A DNA stretch of 64,000 nt from Castanea sativa (taxonomy: Eukaryota > Streptophyta > Magnoliopsida > Fagales > Fagaceae): the NCBI RefSeq assembly GCF_040712315.1, contig NC_134017.1, forward strand, positions 56,852,636 through 56,916,635. Reading direction: 5' to 3'. The position numbers were made by a program, and so were the translations under genes. Within the stretch, counting starts at the first letter, position 1. Each line of letters begins with the position of its first letter. Shown here piece by piece: positions 11,887-24,127 of this stretch. The notes beneath the pieces were generated by a model, which saw only the letters and a program-made list of their open reading frames with translations, did no database searches and had not been told where the DNA came from.

Positions 11887-13349
11887 AACAAAATAAATAA
11901 ATAAATAAACAATACAGCTTTGTAGTGTCTCGTTCTCACTCATTTAGCACAGATCTTTGGATTTAAATGCGTTTGTGCAACAACGATATACCAATTCCAG
12001 GGCAATATATAGAATTGCATTGGAGGGAATCCTGGGCATTTCAAAGTAACAAACTCCTCATCTCGTCAAATCCCTATTAAAGGGAATTAAAGAACTAAGT
12101 AAGACTCTATTATCCATATACGTCGTTCTAATTTTCATGCCATGTCACGTTTATACATTAAATGAAAGAAGAAAAGAAATTCCCCTGTGTGGGATATTAG
12201 TCATTTGACTTTAGCCGTCACTTTACTGATTTCTTTTGTAACCTCTATTTTTCGATATACTTGGAGGGAAGCTTTACTGGTCGCAGTCTTGATGCATGTC
12301 TCCCAAAGGAGCTATTTGAAAGGTCTCGTACCTACAGTCTAAAATTGTTTTATAAATTAAAAATGTAAGAGAACTTGAGTGTAAACAGCTTAATGTTTTT
12401 ATATATTGGTGTTAGAAAATTTTATATGTTCCCAAGTTTATTTTGAATACAAAGTAACCCATGTTTATAAATTGAAAAAAATGATTTTGTGTATGTTTAA
12501 ACTTTTGTATAAAATCTTTATTAAAAAAACAGTTCAAATTTCTATATATTGGTAACCCTTTTAAGATTTTTGAAAACATCTATGAAAAATAAACATTTTT
12601 CATCTGTAAATTAAGTTTAAACATTTTGAGTAGGCACATTTCATCTGTAATTAATTTGTTTTGTTTTGCCTTACGTTTACAGTCTTCAATTATTATATAA
12701 ACTAGTCGCAAACTCACACTATGCTTATCAATATTATTAATGATCATTTTGTGGTTAAACTTAATTATTTGAAAGTATTAATTTTATAATAATAATTTGT
12801 TAAGCATCATTTGTGAATTGCCAAAAGAAAATTCTTATCACATAAGTTAGTAAACTACCGTTAATTAAAAATTTAAAAAAAAAATTCAAAAGATATATAA
12901 CATAATTTTTTAAATTTATTTAAAAGCAAGATTTATGTACAGTACTTAAATGTTATTGTTTAGATCTCTATCTTAAGATTCTGCCACAGATTTTTTCTCA
13001 TAAGATGAAAGTGTATTTTTTAATTAACTGAATACCAGGCTAAATCTTAAAAAGTGAACCTAAAGAACAATGTCTAAATCACTATACCTAAGTTTTGTCA
13101 TTTATTAAAAACAATTGTCAATAAATCATTTAAATTAGCTATCAAATATATGGCGCCATACCCCAGAAACTTCATAATTAAATATAGTGTTGAGTAAATA
13201 TGGCTTTTACAAAAACAATGAATTCAAATTGACATATTAAGAATAAAAATAAAAAAGTAGAAAAATAAAAACAAGACAAAACTTAGTATAAATTTGTGTG
13301 CGGTTGAATATTACTCTCATAGTTGTGCACTCTATGTTATGGTCTACTC

Positions 13350-13350
<1 letters not shown>

Positions 13351-13415
<65 letters not shown>
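13351..13415. repeat. (TA)n(GA)n compound microsatellite
   Basis: A TA run passes directly into a GA run of about 23 units. It falls in the part of D2 that is missing from D3. Confidence 0.9.
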
Positions 13416-13418
<3 letters not shown>

Positions 13419-13667
13419 ATTATTATTTAAATGATTATTGTGATTTATTGATAATAATTAATTAAAAAAATAATTAAAACATAAAACGTATTTTTTTTCT
13501 AATATAATAGAGAAGCCTAGTTGATTGTCATTTTAAATAATTAAAACAACAGAGAACATACTCATATAGTCAGGCGTTTGTATTACTTATAGGCAAACAA
13601 AGAGTCTTTTTTAGAGTATTTGATAACTTTTATATCCAGTGAACCGTTTTAGAAAGGACTTTTTTTT

Positions 13668-13669
13668 TA

Positions 13670-13710
<41 letters not shown>

Positions 13711-13712
13711 CA
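13668..13712. repeat. (ATT)n microsatellite
   Basis: About 14 ATT units follow a phrase also found at 34973-35040 and 47413-47475. The same host position in D3 carries the longer ATT runs that received Tat element 2. Confidence 0.9.
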
Positions 13713-14850
13713 AAGTCACAAGTTTTAGATGGTTTTTTTTTTTTTTTGTTGCAAAGATGATGTGATAATAAAAATGAAAATTAATTGTAGTATAAGCATA
13801 TTATATATCTTGTAATTTTTGTGCGATGCATCCTAATATGAAGTATACATTATACAAAGCTTTATTCTTTATTTTAGATTTTAAAATTCAAGTTTTAAGA
13901 AAAAAAAATCAACCCACAAGTGCTAGAAAATTTGATTTCTTTTAATCAAATATTGGTTTTTTGCTTTCTTTTCATTGGAGTTGATTGGTGAAGAATTTGG
14001 GCTCTCCATTTTGGGGATAATGTAACTTTTTTATGGAACAGGATGCTTAGTAATTCAATGGTTGCAAAAGTGAGGTACCAACATGTTAATGGAGAAGTGG
14101 ATACCAAATCAAAATTATCATTGCCTAACATTCTTTATACTAACATAATAGTATTCTTCAATATTCGTGCTTCCTATTTGTTCTTCTACATTAACATGAC
14201 CATCTTTGTTTTTTTTTAATCCTTCTTATAGTCATTTTATCAAACACATGGAAATATAGGATTGCAAATATTGGGATTACCTTCAACATTGAAACAAAGA
14301 GCAAACCACTTTCTTGGCAGCATTTTATTGAAAAAAAAAAAACACATAAAAAAAAACACATAACACTCTAATATATAAAACACGCTTGACATACCATATG
14401 GTTTTAAGGAATGGAGTGATATCCCCATTCCAGAATATAAGCTTGTTGTTCTAAAATGACCTTTATATTTGCAAGAGTTAAATCCAAAATCATTTCCCTT
14501 CTGGTTAAGAGAGACAAAGGACGTCTAACGGTTAGATTGGATTTTATTTCTTTGATTTTATAGGGGCAGTGGCAACTGAACAGGTATGAACTGGTTAGAT
14601 TCAATCAGTGAAGAGAGGAAGAGGCAAGAAATGAGGAGATGGAGAGTTTGAGTCATTAAAGAGTTTACATGGGAAGTTGAAAACAATGAAGATAGAGAGT
14701 CATAAGTGTTATGGAAGCTAAAGTGAAACTGTGAAAGTGTAAGAAGACTAATAGAAAAATAATGGAAATAAAATAATGACATTGTTACTGATGTGGCTCA
14801 ATAGGAAAGTAGCAACAATAAATGCTACACTTAACTTTTATATATATAGA

Positions 14851-15243
14851 GTTGGGTTCAAATTATACCTGGTGTAACTCTAAGCAATGTTACACCACAC
14901 AATAACTTGTTATTGAATTAATATTTCAAAAATCCAACCATTGAATTATATGTTCTATATGTTCTTAACATGCATGCCAATTTTTATATCAATCGGATGT
15001 TATTTACCATTTGATCTATAAACTTATCTTTCATGCATTATTTTAGACTACCAAAATTTGAATTTTAACAATTGATTGATGACATGGCTATTAATCCTTG
15101 ATCACCTCAAAATTCTGCAATCATGAAGAATATACGAAGATAATGTAATCTAACGTTGGATTTGTCAATATTCGCATGCAATTAAAAAATATTGAGTGGT
15201 GTAACATTGCTTAGGGTTACACTAAGTGTAACTTGAACCCAAC
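14851..15243. mobile_element. MITE with about 48-bp terminal inverted repeats
   Basis: The left end starts GTTGGGTTCAAATTATACC and continues to AGCAATGTTACACCAC. The right end is its inverted copy, finishing GAACCCAAC. D3 lacks the whole 13812-15275 stretch, so this MITE lies in DNA inserted in D2 or lost from D3. The flanks are AT dinucleotides, so a target duplication cannot be resolved. A degenerate relative lies at 2085-2450. Confidence 0.82.
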
Positions 15244-15276
<33 letters not shown>

Positions 15277-15605
15277 TTAATTCAATGCCCAAAAGATAAT
15301 TTGATTTTATCTTGACATGAACTTCCTTTTTTTTGGTACTTTATTAATCTTTTTTTTTTTATCAAAATTTGTTGTAATTTTTTTTTTTGGGTGTATTTTG
15401 GTATTTTAAGCACTAGAAAATTGGTTTTGATATAACTCTAATGTGAATTTTAAAATAAATCAAGTTTAAAATGCATTCGCTAAGAGATTAATAAATAAAC
15501 TGATGCTTACAAACTAAATAAAAAGTACTAAAAAAAAGATTACATGCTAAAAAATGAATTATTTAAGTCACAACTATTATCGCATGTCAAATCCTACAAG
15601 AAACT

Positions 15606-15608
<3 letters not shown>

Positions 15609-15648
<40 letters not shown>

Positions 15649-15651
15649 GGG
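15609..15651. repeat. (GA)n(G)n microsatellite
   Basis: A GA run ends in about 12 G. The D3 counterpart at 47828-47838 has only a G run, and D1 has neither. Confidence 0.9.
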
Positions 15652-16591
15652 TCCTAACGTACAAAATTGAAAAGATGGAAAATTAATCGATAGCAAAATT
15701 GGCATGTTAGGTAACTTAACTAGGTACCGTTAAAGTTGAAATTTGTAGGACTGCAAAATTATAGGAATTGTGGAAGCAAATCCAATACGTTAGGTCCAGG
15801 ATATCGAGGATGAGTTCGTTCAATCAGAGTGTATCAATCAACTTTAAAGTCAAAAGTTTCAAATAACTCGTCTACTGGGAGGGATAATAGATATGCAATC
15901 TAGCAACTGATCTTGCTTCTTTGAACGTCTTCAACAACGTGATAGGTTAACATACTATTTAGATCATTCACATCAGTTAATAGATGATGGCATAAGAAGT
16001 AAATTTTGCATATTTAACTTAAAAAGCTACCTACATCAGTTAATGTAAACTTGAGTAAATTTGGACTATTGTTATAGTAACCATGTATAAAGTATTTGCA
16101 TCAATTAATGCAAAGATGGTAAAAGGATAGAAAAATGAGAGAATAGAAAAGATTATTACTTTTCCTCCATCTGTGTTTGGTTGAAGGGATGGAAAAATCT
16201 GTTATTTGGTTGAGGAAAAAAATTAGAGGATAAAAATATAGAGTATGTATAAATTTACTATCATGCCCCTATTAAATTAAAAAAATTGCACATTATATTT
16301 TATTAAAAATTTTATATAAATGGGAAATTCATTAAATAAAATAGATTAACACAATAACCCAAAATAAATGATAGCTCACGGGTTGAAAAGCACTTCTAGA
16401 TCCATTTGGAAAGGACAGCCTTAATTCCTTAAGAATCTCTCTCTCTCTCTCTCTCTCTCTGAGTAATTTTCTGTTTCCTTGCTCTTTTATCCCAGCAAGG
16501 GTCTTCACTTCGGCCTTTGTATTAGAAAGTGCATTAACATATATACTACAATAAATATAGGTATTGCAAAAGTGTATAAAATCATATTTGT

Positions 16592-17392
16592 CAAATCGTG
16601 AATCGTATCATGAATCGATTTTTTATTTTTTTGTATTATGTATCATATCGAATTGTGTACCGTAAGATACACAAATACCTAAATTAATGATAGATATACA
16701 TATATAAAAGATTATTCAAAATATATTCAACTAATAACCAATTAATATAATCATTACTTATTTAATAAAATTTAACAAAGCTAACTAAATAAATCAAATT
16801 AACTTATGTTTATAACATGCACATTCAAATTGATTAAACTCATAAGTAATACATGATATATGAACCAAAATAATAATATCTTTTCATCATCTTGGCTAAT
16901 GAACTCCATCTAAGTCAATGTTATCATCATGTTCTACATCTTGCAAAATTATTTTTGCATAGACATTTTCTTTATTATTATCAACATTTACTTTTTTTTT
17001 TGGTCTTTTTATTCTAATAATTTTTTCTTTATATTTTTTCTTGGCATTCTAGCTTTTTAGACTCAAAATAATAATAAAAAATTATATTTTCATTTAATAC
17101 ATTATTAATAGCATAGAAAATATATTTGCACATATGAAAGTGAGTGTTATGAGTATAGTCTAAATTTTGTAAGAGAAAGAGAAGGGAGAAAAAAACTCAT
17201 TTTAAACCACATGTCTATATATTGTACGATACGTACTATTCACCGATACGATACGATTCATACGATACACACCTATGATCAGATGATTCATGAGCACTTG
17301 TGATATGCCTTTATGATATGAAACTTTTTGTACACAATATGATGTGTATTGTATGATATGTATCACGTATCGTACGATTCTAATAACTATGT
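16592..17392. mobile_element. About 800-bp insertion rich in ATACGAT motifs
   Basis: D1 (near 5395) and D3 (near 51745) read straight through the phrase GTGTGTAAAACTATAA, whereas D2 is interrupted here. Both ends carry variants of AATCGTATC/GATACGATT in opposite orientation. The sequence next to each junction reads GTGTATAAA on the left and GTGTAAAAC on the right, a possible imperfect 9-bp duplication. The interior has no coding frame. It is probably a non-autonomous Mutator-like element. Confidence 0.6.
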
Positions 17393-17438
17393 GTAAAACT
17401 ATAAAAACGAGTCAAGGTGGATTGTCCTACACTGGGAC

Positions 17439-17586
17439 CTATGTTTTAAAAACCGGACCGGCCGGTCCGACCAGTTCAACCGGAAAAACCGGTGCAGTCC
17501 GGTCCGGTTATATATCTCAAAACCGGTCAAAAACCGAAAATTTTGAAAAAAACGGTTTTATTCCCGGTTCGGTTTTTAAAACCATG
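17439..17586. mobile_element. 148-bp hAT-type MITE
   Basis: The left end CTATGTTTTAAAAACCGG and the inverted right end CATGGTTTTAAAAACCG form the terminal repeats. Flanking octamers are ACTGGGAC (17431-17438) and ACTAGGAC (17587-17594), seven of eight matching. The uninterrupted site survives in D1 near 5436. The perfect 16-base palindrome CGGACCGGCCGGTCCG lies at 17454-17469. Confidence 0.82.
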
Positions 17587-17600
17587 ACTAGGACATCATA

Positions 17601-20088
17601 TATAGTGTTATAAATAAATAAATAAATAAAAAGTCCTTAAATGTGCACTACAAATTCCACCATTATAGTATATATTCACTATGAAAATCCTTTAAATAAT
17701 TTATCAAATTTCCCCCTTTATTTTCCTCCGTTTTTTTAAGGTAACCAAAAAGGCATGTTCTTATTTTGACACGTGGCAGTCTCATTTTATGTTTTCCCTT
17801 ATTGAATACCTAATTACCGTTTTTTTTTTTTTTTCATTTTCTTCTACAAATGATCAATGACTGCCACCACTTAAATACAAGCTTTATGCTATCACCTACT
17901 AAAAGGGCTGAATAGCTTCTTAGGCCCCAAAAAAAAAAAAAAAATCTTTAGAAGAGAGAAAAAAAAAAAACCTTATTGATTTTTTTATTTCTTATTAAAT
18001 CCCAGGATGAAAAATATTTACTGAGCATAATATTTATTGAGCATCTAATAGTATATTATAAAACAGTTACAATAACAAGAAATTATTACCCATATATATA
18101 CACGGGGTAGACCTTTGGGTTGTAAGCTGTAACCCATTAATTTTTAAATTTAGTTCACGGATGAGTATATATAAAACATTACTTATTATTAAGTACATTA
18201 ACTATAACTCTAATCTAATATATAATTTAATCTATTTCTAAAAAAAATCTAATCTAATTATATTATATAATTAAGTGAAACAACTATAAAAATGAATTAA
18301 ATGCGCATTTAATATGCTGGATCTTTGGTTACAATTTACTCAAACCCTTTCCACCTCCCACTATTAAACATGAGCAATGAAGTAACCTGTAACCTCTTCT
18401 CAAAAAAAAAAAAAAAAGTAACCTGTAAACATGCAGGTGAGAGTTCTATATAAGTAAAACAAGAGGTTTGGGGACAAATGCTTAAGCTGACAATATGCCC
18501 TGAACGATTTAAAAAATTATTTGGGACCTTACACCAAATATTGATAACAAAACATGTCTCATGGCAAAAAAGTCTTGTCTAACACCCCTTCCAAGATATG
18601 CAATGAAGAGTTGAAGTTTGTTACTCATGCACTTTGTTTCAAACCCAACGCTATGGTGGTGTCAATGACAAGTGAATTGGACACAAGAGCACGCAAGGAT
18701 TTTCGCATGAAGTTTGTTCGCTATGGTTGAATGGGTGACAACAATAATGGTTATTAGTATTAGATATGTGCTTCATATGTTAATAAGATTTGTTCTTGAC
18801 GGAGCCCAAAGATTTGTATATGTGGACTCTGAAATGGGTAGTGAACTGTGAGCCACAAAAATTTCGTGATGTCTTTTCTTTTTCTTTTTTTCTTTTTTTG
18901 TTCCTTTATTTTAGTGATGACTTTCTTCGAAACGAAGCTCTCGAAAGCATAACATTGTCTATGTTATGTTGAAATCCATCTTCATATAGGTAGTTTGCAA
19001 TACCCCCTATCTCTCTCTCTCTAGGGTCGAGGAAGTGTAAGTCTGAAAGAAGATGTAATTAAGATTATACGCTTAAATAGATTCAAGAAATGGTTCTTGG
19101 TTGAAGAAGGTATTCAATTCTATTACCCACAAATTAGAAGCACCAAAGTTGGCATCAAGGAGACAAAAATAAGCAGCAATTTAATGTAAAGAGTGGAAAC
19201 AATGAAGAAGAGCACAAAGGTCCTATCCACATAGTTGTACTTTGCATTTGAGTATAAATTATGGTGATTTTATTGGTATTTTTAGGGTTTTTTTTTTCCA
19301 CAATAAGTGACTTAATTTTAGGTTGAATGTTTGAGAGTTCCAATCTTAGAGCAAATGTGGCTATAAGGTAGGTTTATTTATTTTAACAAAAGAAGTTTGA
19401 TGGAAGAAATTTTTGTTTAGTACATAAATAATATGATCGTTGATTATTATTTTTGTTTAGTTTACAATTGCTGATACCGAAAAAAAATTTTGGTTTTCTT
19501 ATATTGATGAAATGTGATACAGAAAATTCTTGAAAGATGTTAACATAAAATATACTTTGATGGCCAATTTTTGGTGTTGAAAGGAAGTGCACTTAGTATT
19601 GTATTATTGGTATTGGAGAACAACAAGTGGATCTTATACAATAGCTATAAAACATCTTGACCATAGTGATGTGTGAATGGGGTATGAATTATGAAGGGTA
19701 AATGGCTAAATGCAAATGCCGAGGTTCAGCAAGAAAGAAAGGTGCATGTAATAATAATTATACTTTCTCAAAAAATAAAAATAAAAATAAAAATAATATG
19801 TGCAAAGCATGGGCATACTAACTAGTATATCTAATAACTTAACCACTTAATATAGTTTTGTACATATTTATAGTATATAATCATAATACAATTAGCTACT
19901 CAATTATTTATAATCTTTATAACTTTTTTTTTTATTAGTAAACAGTAATACTTATTAGAACATACACAAAAATAATAATACTAGTGTTTTAAACCATATT
20001 TATAATATATTACATAATCAGAGCACAACTACAAAAGAGTATAATAAGTAGTAATACTATACATTATAAACCCGATTTAAAACACTAA
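17601..20088. other. Gene-free spacer between D2 and D3
   Basis: This is AT-rich DNA with homopolymer runs (near 17821, 17927 and 18403) and no supported gene. Short frames at 18790-18972, 19155-19343 and 19383-19592 have biased composition and no recognisable domain. No LTR, TIR or exon was found. Confidence 0.5.
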
Positions 20089-20289
20089 GAGTGTGTTTGG
20101 ATACCGCTTATTTTGTCGAAATTGAAAAATTATAGCTGAAAATACTGTAGATAAAGATAAAAGTTAGTTGAAATAGTACAGTAGAGTCCATGAATAATGC
20201 TAAAAAGTGCGGTGGGACCCATGAATAGTAACAAAAATAAGCTAAATAGTGAAATAATTTTCATTTTTCATCCTAACCCAAATGCACAC
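20089..20289. mobile_element. Tourist-like MITE, older copy
   Basis: The ends GAGTGTGTTTGG and (inverted) GTGTGCATTTGG match. The interior repeats the theme of the element at 21276-21524: TGAAAATACTGTAG, then GGTGGGACCCATGAATAGT. The flanking triplets TAA and TAG approximate the 3-bp target duplication of PIF/Harbinger elements. Confidence 0.65.
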
Positions 20290-20700
20290 TAGTATTACTA
20301 TTTTTATGTGTGTTCTAATAAGTATTACTATTTACTTAAAAACAATAGAGATGTTTATCCCACATTGGTTGTGTGTGCCTAGTGTACAACTTTTATTCAA
20401 TGACATTATTAAATAACATGTTTATTAAATACTCTTCAATTTTTTTTTTTTTGAGAAGACTATTCAATTAATTATAGAAAATAAGAGGCTCAAAATAATA
20501 ATCGACCGCACAAACACATAGGTTAACCATAAAGTGTGGTTGGGATATTACCATATGCAACAATTTTCTATGAATTACATAGGGAAAAAAATCACTGTAA
20601 ACTAGCTATCATAAATCATAATTAGCCACCAAACAAGTTATTTGACGCTTATTTTTCTGTAATTAACTCTATATGTTCCTGTGTTTCCACCAATCACTGC
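20290..20700. other. Gene-free AT-rich spacer
   Basis: No gene, intron boundary or mobile-element end was recognised between the MITE and the 21-bp tandem repeat. Confidence 0.45.
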
Positions 20701-20784
20701 TTCGTATTGGACAATGCTTTCTTTGTATTAGACATTTCTTACTTTGTATCGAACAACTCTTGCTAAGTATTCGACAATTCTTGC
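20701..20784. repeat. Four degenerate 21-bp tandem units
   Basis: Units begin at 20701, 20722, 20743 and 20764 and share the pattern TTTGTATTxGACAATTCTTGC. The 21-base period equals seven codons. On the minus strand one frame gives a heptad-like pattern containing RIVEYLA and SIVQYE, interrupted by one stop. It may be a remnant of a coiled-coil coding exon. Confidence 0.6.
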
Positions 20785-21275
20785 TTGCATTTTTCTAACT
20801 CACTGTTGACCACCATATATCTTGCACCGCAAATGAGAAGAAAATGATGGAGTAGGAATGACAAATTTTCCCAATCAGTCTAACAAGGCCCGACATTGTC
20901 CCTAGAACTTGTTTAAAAAAATTCTCCTTATTGCTCTAAACCTCTTCATCAGCTAATTTTTCCTTTATTAAATTCTGCACAAATAACATAAACTTTAATT
21001 AAATAATTTATGCAAGTAATTAAAAAATATAAGTACAGTATATAAAAGAGTCTTATTTCTTCGTGCGGGTCATTCTTATAAAATTCCACATTTCCGATCT
21101 ATTGTCTACTTTGCTTTTGCTGCACATAATAAATATATAATACACTAGAATTATTATATAATAATATAATATTAAATTATTGCATCCTCTTCCGAATAAG
21201 CAAATAAATTATTTGGATCCAGAATTGTAACTAGTTTTATTATTTCCTCTATCCTTCGTATTTTAATTAGACTTA

Positions 21276-21524
21276 GAGTCTGTTTGAATAGAATTTATTT
21301 GACTGAAATTGAAAACTGAAAACACTGTAGCAAAATAATTTTTAAATGTGTGAATAGTGCTATGGGACCCATTTTTAATGAAAAAATTGTTGAAAAGTGA
21401 AATTTGTGAGACTCGTGAATAGTGCACGAGTGCATTGTTCATTGCTGAAAAGTCAAAACATGCAACTGAAAAAAAAAAAAAAAAAAGCAAACGTGAATCC
21501 GCAAACGCGGATCCAAATAGATAC
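21276..21524. mobile_element. Tourist-like MITE with TTA duplication
   Basis: TTA flanks both sides (21273-21275 and 21525-21527). The terminal repeats are GAGTCTGTTTGAATA and, inverted, GTATCTATTTGGATC. The orthologous D2 site near 10400 is empty, passing from GGACTT to CCCTAA. The 3-bp TTA target and the tip sequence fit PIF/Harbinger-type MITEs. It contains an A17 run at about 21470-21486. Confidence 0.8.
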
Positions 21525-21797
21525 TTACCCTAATAAATATTAATGAAAAAAATAGTATTTAACATTTAGAGGATTAACATTCACAACAAAGAGCTAGCAT
21601 ATCAAAATATATTTTTGTTTAAGATCGTTAACATTTAGTTCTATTAAGATCTATCTTCCAGTTATATTTTTCAAATAAATCACAAAAACATTCTCATTTG
21701 TTAGTGACAAATCCACGTGCTCTCTAATATTTGTGAGTTTGGTCTATTCTAAACATGAAGTCTATGGACAAAATCTCAATATTAATAAAAATTACAT

Positions 21798-21798
<1 letters not shown>

Positions 21799-21838
<40 letters not shown>
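21799..21838. repeat. (TA)n microsatellite
   Basis: About 20 TA units. The D2 equivalent near 11185 has only a few TA units followed by CACACACGCACG, so the run expanded or was replaced after duplication. Confidence 0.9.
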
Positions 21839-21842
<4 letters not shown>

Positions 21843-22004
21843 GAGCTTTGATGATTGTTGCATAGACAATGGAAGAGATTTCCGTATTAACTTTTTGTGG
21901 TAGCCACCATTGAAGAATGTAAAATAAAATAAAATAAAAACAAAAAATAAAACTCTCTCTAAATAAATTGTGTTTTGATATCATTGACAAAAAAGAGTAA
22001 TTAT

Positions 22005-22781
22005 TGTGGGAGGGGTAAGATTCGAGTACAAAATAGAGCCCCGTGGGCCCAGCCTAAGGAGATGGAAGGGCCTATTCCCTCATTAATTCTGACCCAATAC
22101 ATAGATGAGAGCCCAAAAATAAAGGCCAAAGAGACCGATTGCCCAAGGAGTCTGAAGAGCGAGCGCTCCCCGGGAAGCATTGAGCAAGCCACTTGGACCA
22201 AAAGACAAAATACCGAGGAAGGAGGTAGAGATGTTCAAGCAAAGAAGAAGGGAGATCTCCAGGTAAAGTACCCATCACCTCTATATTCAATGCACTGCAC
22301 CAACTCAATTAACCGCATTAATGGTGGAATGACCCCTAAATAATACCCTCACAACTTGCAGCACATTCTACCACCTCTAGCAAAACCCTGATTGGACAAT
22401 CATCTAAAGAAAGATCAGTGGCTGTACAGGTAAAGGACTAGGATGCAATTCAAATAGCTATACAAAGAAAGGAAACACCTCCAAACAGAGAGAGGAAAAA
22501 ACATGAAAGGAGAAACATACTCTTTGTAACGCTACGTTGTAACCAAGACTTAAACATTATATGAATTAGCGCTCCTTGGACTAACCCGAGGAAGCATTAA
22601 TATCAAAATCTTCTTCTCTCTTATTAGTTACTTGATGTTTTTCCATTAACTTAATAGCTAAACAATATAGGCACACTAAGGTTGACCTCGGAAACTCTTT
22701 CTCTACAAATTAATTGTACTAGGTCGTTATATATTAACTCTCCATCTAACTTGAGTAAAAAATGATTTTTGCCGACTTACA
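22005..22781 (+). mobile_element. Solo LTR of a gypsy-type element, 5-bp TSD
   Basis: The 777-bp segment starts TGTGGGAGGGG and ends CGACTTACA, and ATTAT flanks it on both sides (22000-22004 and 22782-22786). The D2 counterpart near 11350 is the unoccupied site. The ends resemble those of the Tat LTRs at 23331 and 34101 (TGTGGGG...CACTTACA), so it probably belongs to a related family. The internal region was presumably lost by LTR-LTR recombination. An open frame at 21975-22343 crosses its edge and has no coding meaning. Confidence 0.9.
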
Positions 22782-23330
22782 ATTATAATGAGGTGGCTCT
22801 ATTTGTGGAGGAGAGAGAGAGTAGCCTATTCTTCAATGAACAATTTTGACATATTGGGTAAACAATAGGGTCAAAAAATGGTAACCATACCAAATTTTCA
22901 TATTTAAATATAAGAATGAACATAATTATGTTTACGTTTATGTTTAGTTAGTTTTTTTTATTATCTATATATTGTATTCAAAATAAATGGTTCTTAATTT
23001 GCTATATACGTAACCCTTTAGTATTTTTTAAATGTTATACGAAGAGTAAACATATGTTAGAATTTATTATGCATCTTATGAAAAAAAAAATTATAACAAG
23101 AAATAATTCAAGAATCAACTTAATTTATGGGCCTTGGATAACCCCATAATTTTATTGGAAAGAATCTCGAAATTAACCTTGTAAGCTACCACTGTAGAAG
23201 TTTGCTTGAGACAAAAAAAACTTATAATTCCCCAACATACACTTAATTTAATACACATTTCTTACACCCCTCCTCCCCCCCCCCCCCTCTCAACAAAATA
23301 AATAAATAAATAAACAATACAACTTTGTGT

Positions 23331-24081
23331 TGTGGGGGGTAAAAAGATCATGATGGGAACATGGGCCTTTTGGGCCGTGTTAAGGAGGGCCGACCTGACC
23401 CTGGGTTTAGAAGTTGTTAATACTATGGGTCGGCCCATGCGCCGAGGATCCGAGGACCCAGCCGAGGGTGAACTTACCCTCGGGTGAGCACCGAAGAACT
23501 CGGGATTTCATAGTAAAGGTTAGGGGATGGCACAGTTAAGGCCAATGGTTAAAAGGGGGAAACCCTAGAATGCCCCAGAAGCACCGGTGTTGAAGAAATG
23601 TCAAAGATAAAGGCTGCTACCTCCACATTAAAGACCCTGCACCTACCACCCTGGCCGCATTAATGGGGAGGTGACACTTGAACAGTGGAAGGGAAACTTC
23701 TAGTTACTGTTCAAAGGCACTAAGAAAAGAAATATCTAGGCTAAGGGAGGAGTTGGGGCAACACGTGTAGAAAGTATTAAAAAGAAGAGTATTTAAGGGA
23801 GGACCTAGAACAGAAAGAAGGGGGACTTTTTGTAACCTAACAAGAAAAAAAGACAAAGAGAGAGAGATAATATAAGAACAGCTCTCGGCTTACGTCCGAG
23901 GAGACCTATTTGCATTACTCCTTGCTGTTTCCAAATACTGGCAATCTTTAGTTTGTCATTTAATCTTCACTCACTTCTAACCTGGGTTTTAAGCCCACTC
24001 TCTACAAATTTTTATTGTTTAAGGCTCATTGGGCCTGAGCCCATAACTGTTCTTGGGTCCAGGTGCAATTGTGCACTTACA
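23331..24081 (+). repeat. 5' LTR of Tat element 1
   Basis: It begins TGTGGGGGG and ends GTGCACTTACA. The phrase AGAGTATTTAAGGGAGG near 23787-23803 is the best TATA-like candidate, about 290 bases before the end. The motif CCGAGGA/TCCTCGG recurs here and throughout the family. It matches 34101-34851 almost perfectly. Confidence 0.95.
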
Positions 24082-24083
24082 AT

Positions 24084-24100
24084 TGGCGCCGTCTGTGGGA
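24084..24100 (+). other. Primer-binding site of element 1
   Basis: TGGCGCCGTCTGTGGGA lies two bases after the LTR and would pair with the 3' end of a tRNA. Tat-type elements often use tRNA-Arg, but the exact tRNA was not checked. Confidence 0.85.
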
Positions 24101-24127
24101 ACCTAGTCTAGAAGTAGTAGGGATATT

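Larger units (their letters stand above)
9985..17600. repeat. Segmental duplication block D2
   Basis: The left part (9985-11940) is colinear with 20850-23330. The middle (13600-13810 and 15276-15650) matches DNA on either side of the second Tat element. The right part (15690-16590, 17394-17438) matches 47880-51770 and D1. CDC123 itself is missing from this block, since homology stops near 17600. Differences from D3 are mostly transposon insertions, listed separately. There is no gene inside; the open frames are short and AT-rich. The portion 11940-13600 has no counterpart in D3 and appears deleted there. Confidence 0.82.
20850..23330. repeat. Segmental duplication block D3, left part
   Basis: This is colinear with 9985-11930 of D2. 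Shared phrases include CTAACAAGGCTCGACATTGT-like and TTTGGATCCAGAATTGTA-like runs. It contains a Tourist-like MITE and a solo LTR that D2 lacks, and it lacks the R1 insertion of D2. It ends exactly at the 5' LTR of Tat element 1. There is no gene. Confidence 0.85.

Noticed and set aside
21975..22343. 122-codon frame crossing the solo LTR edge
   Set aside because: It spans the LTR boundary and has no domain; other strands give equally long frames.
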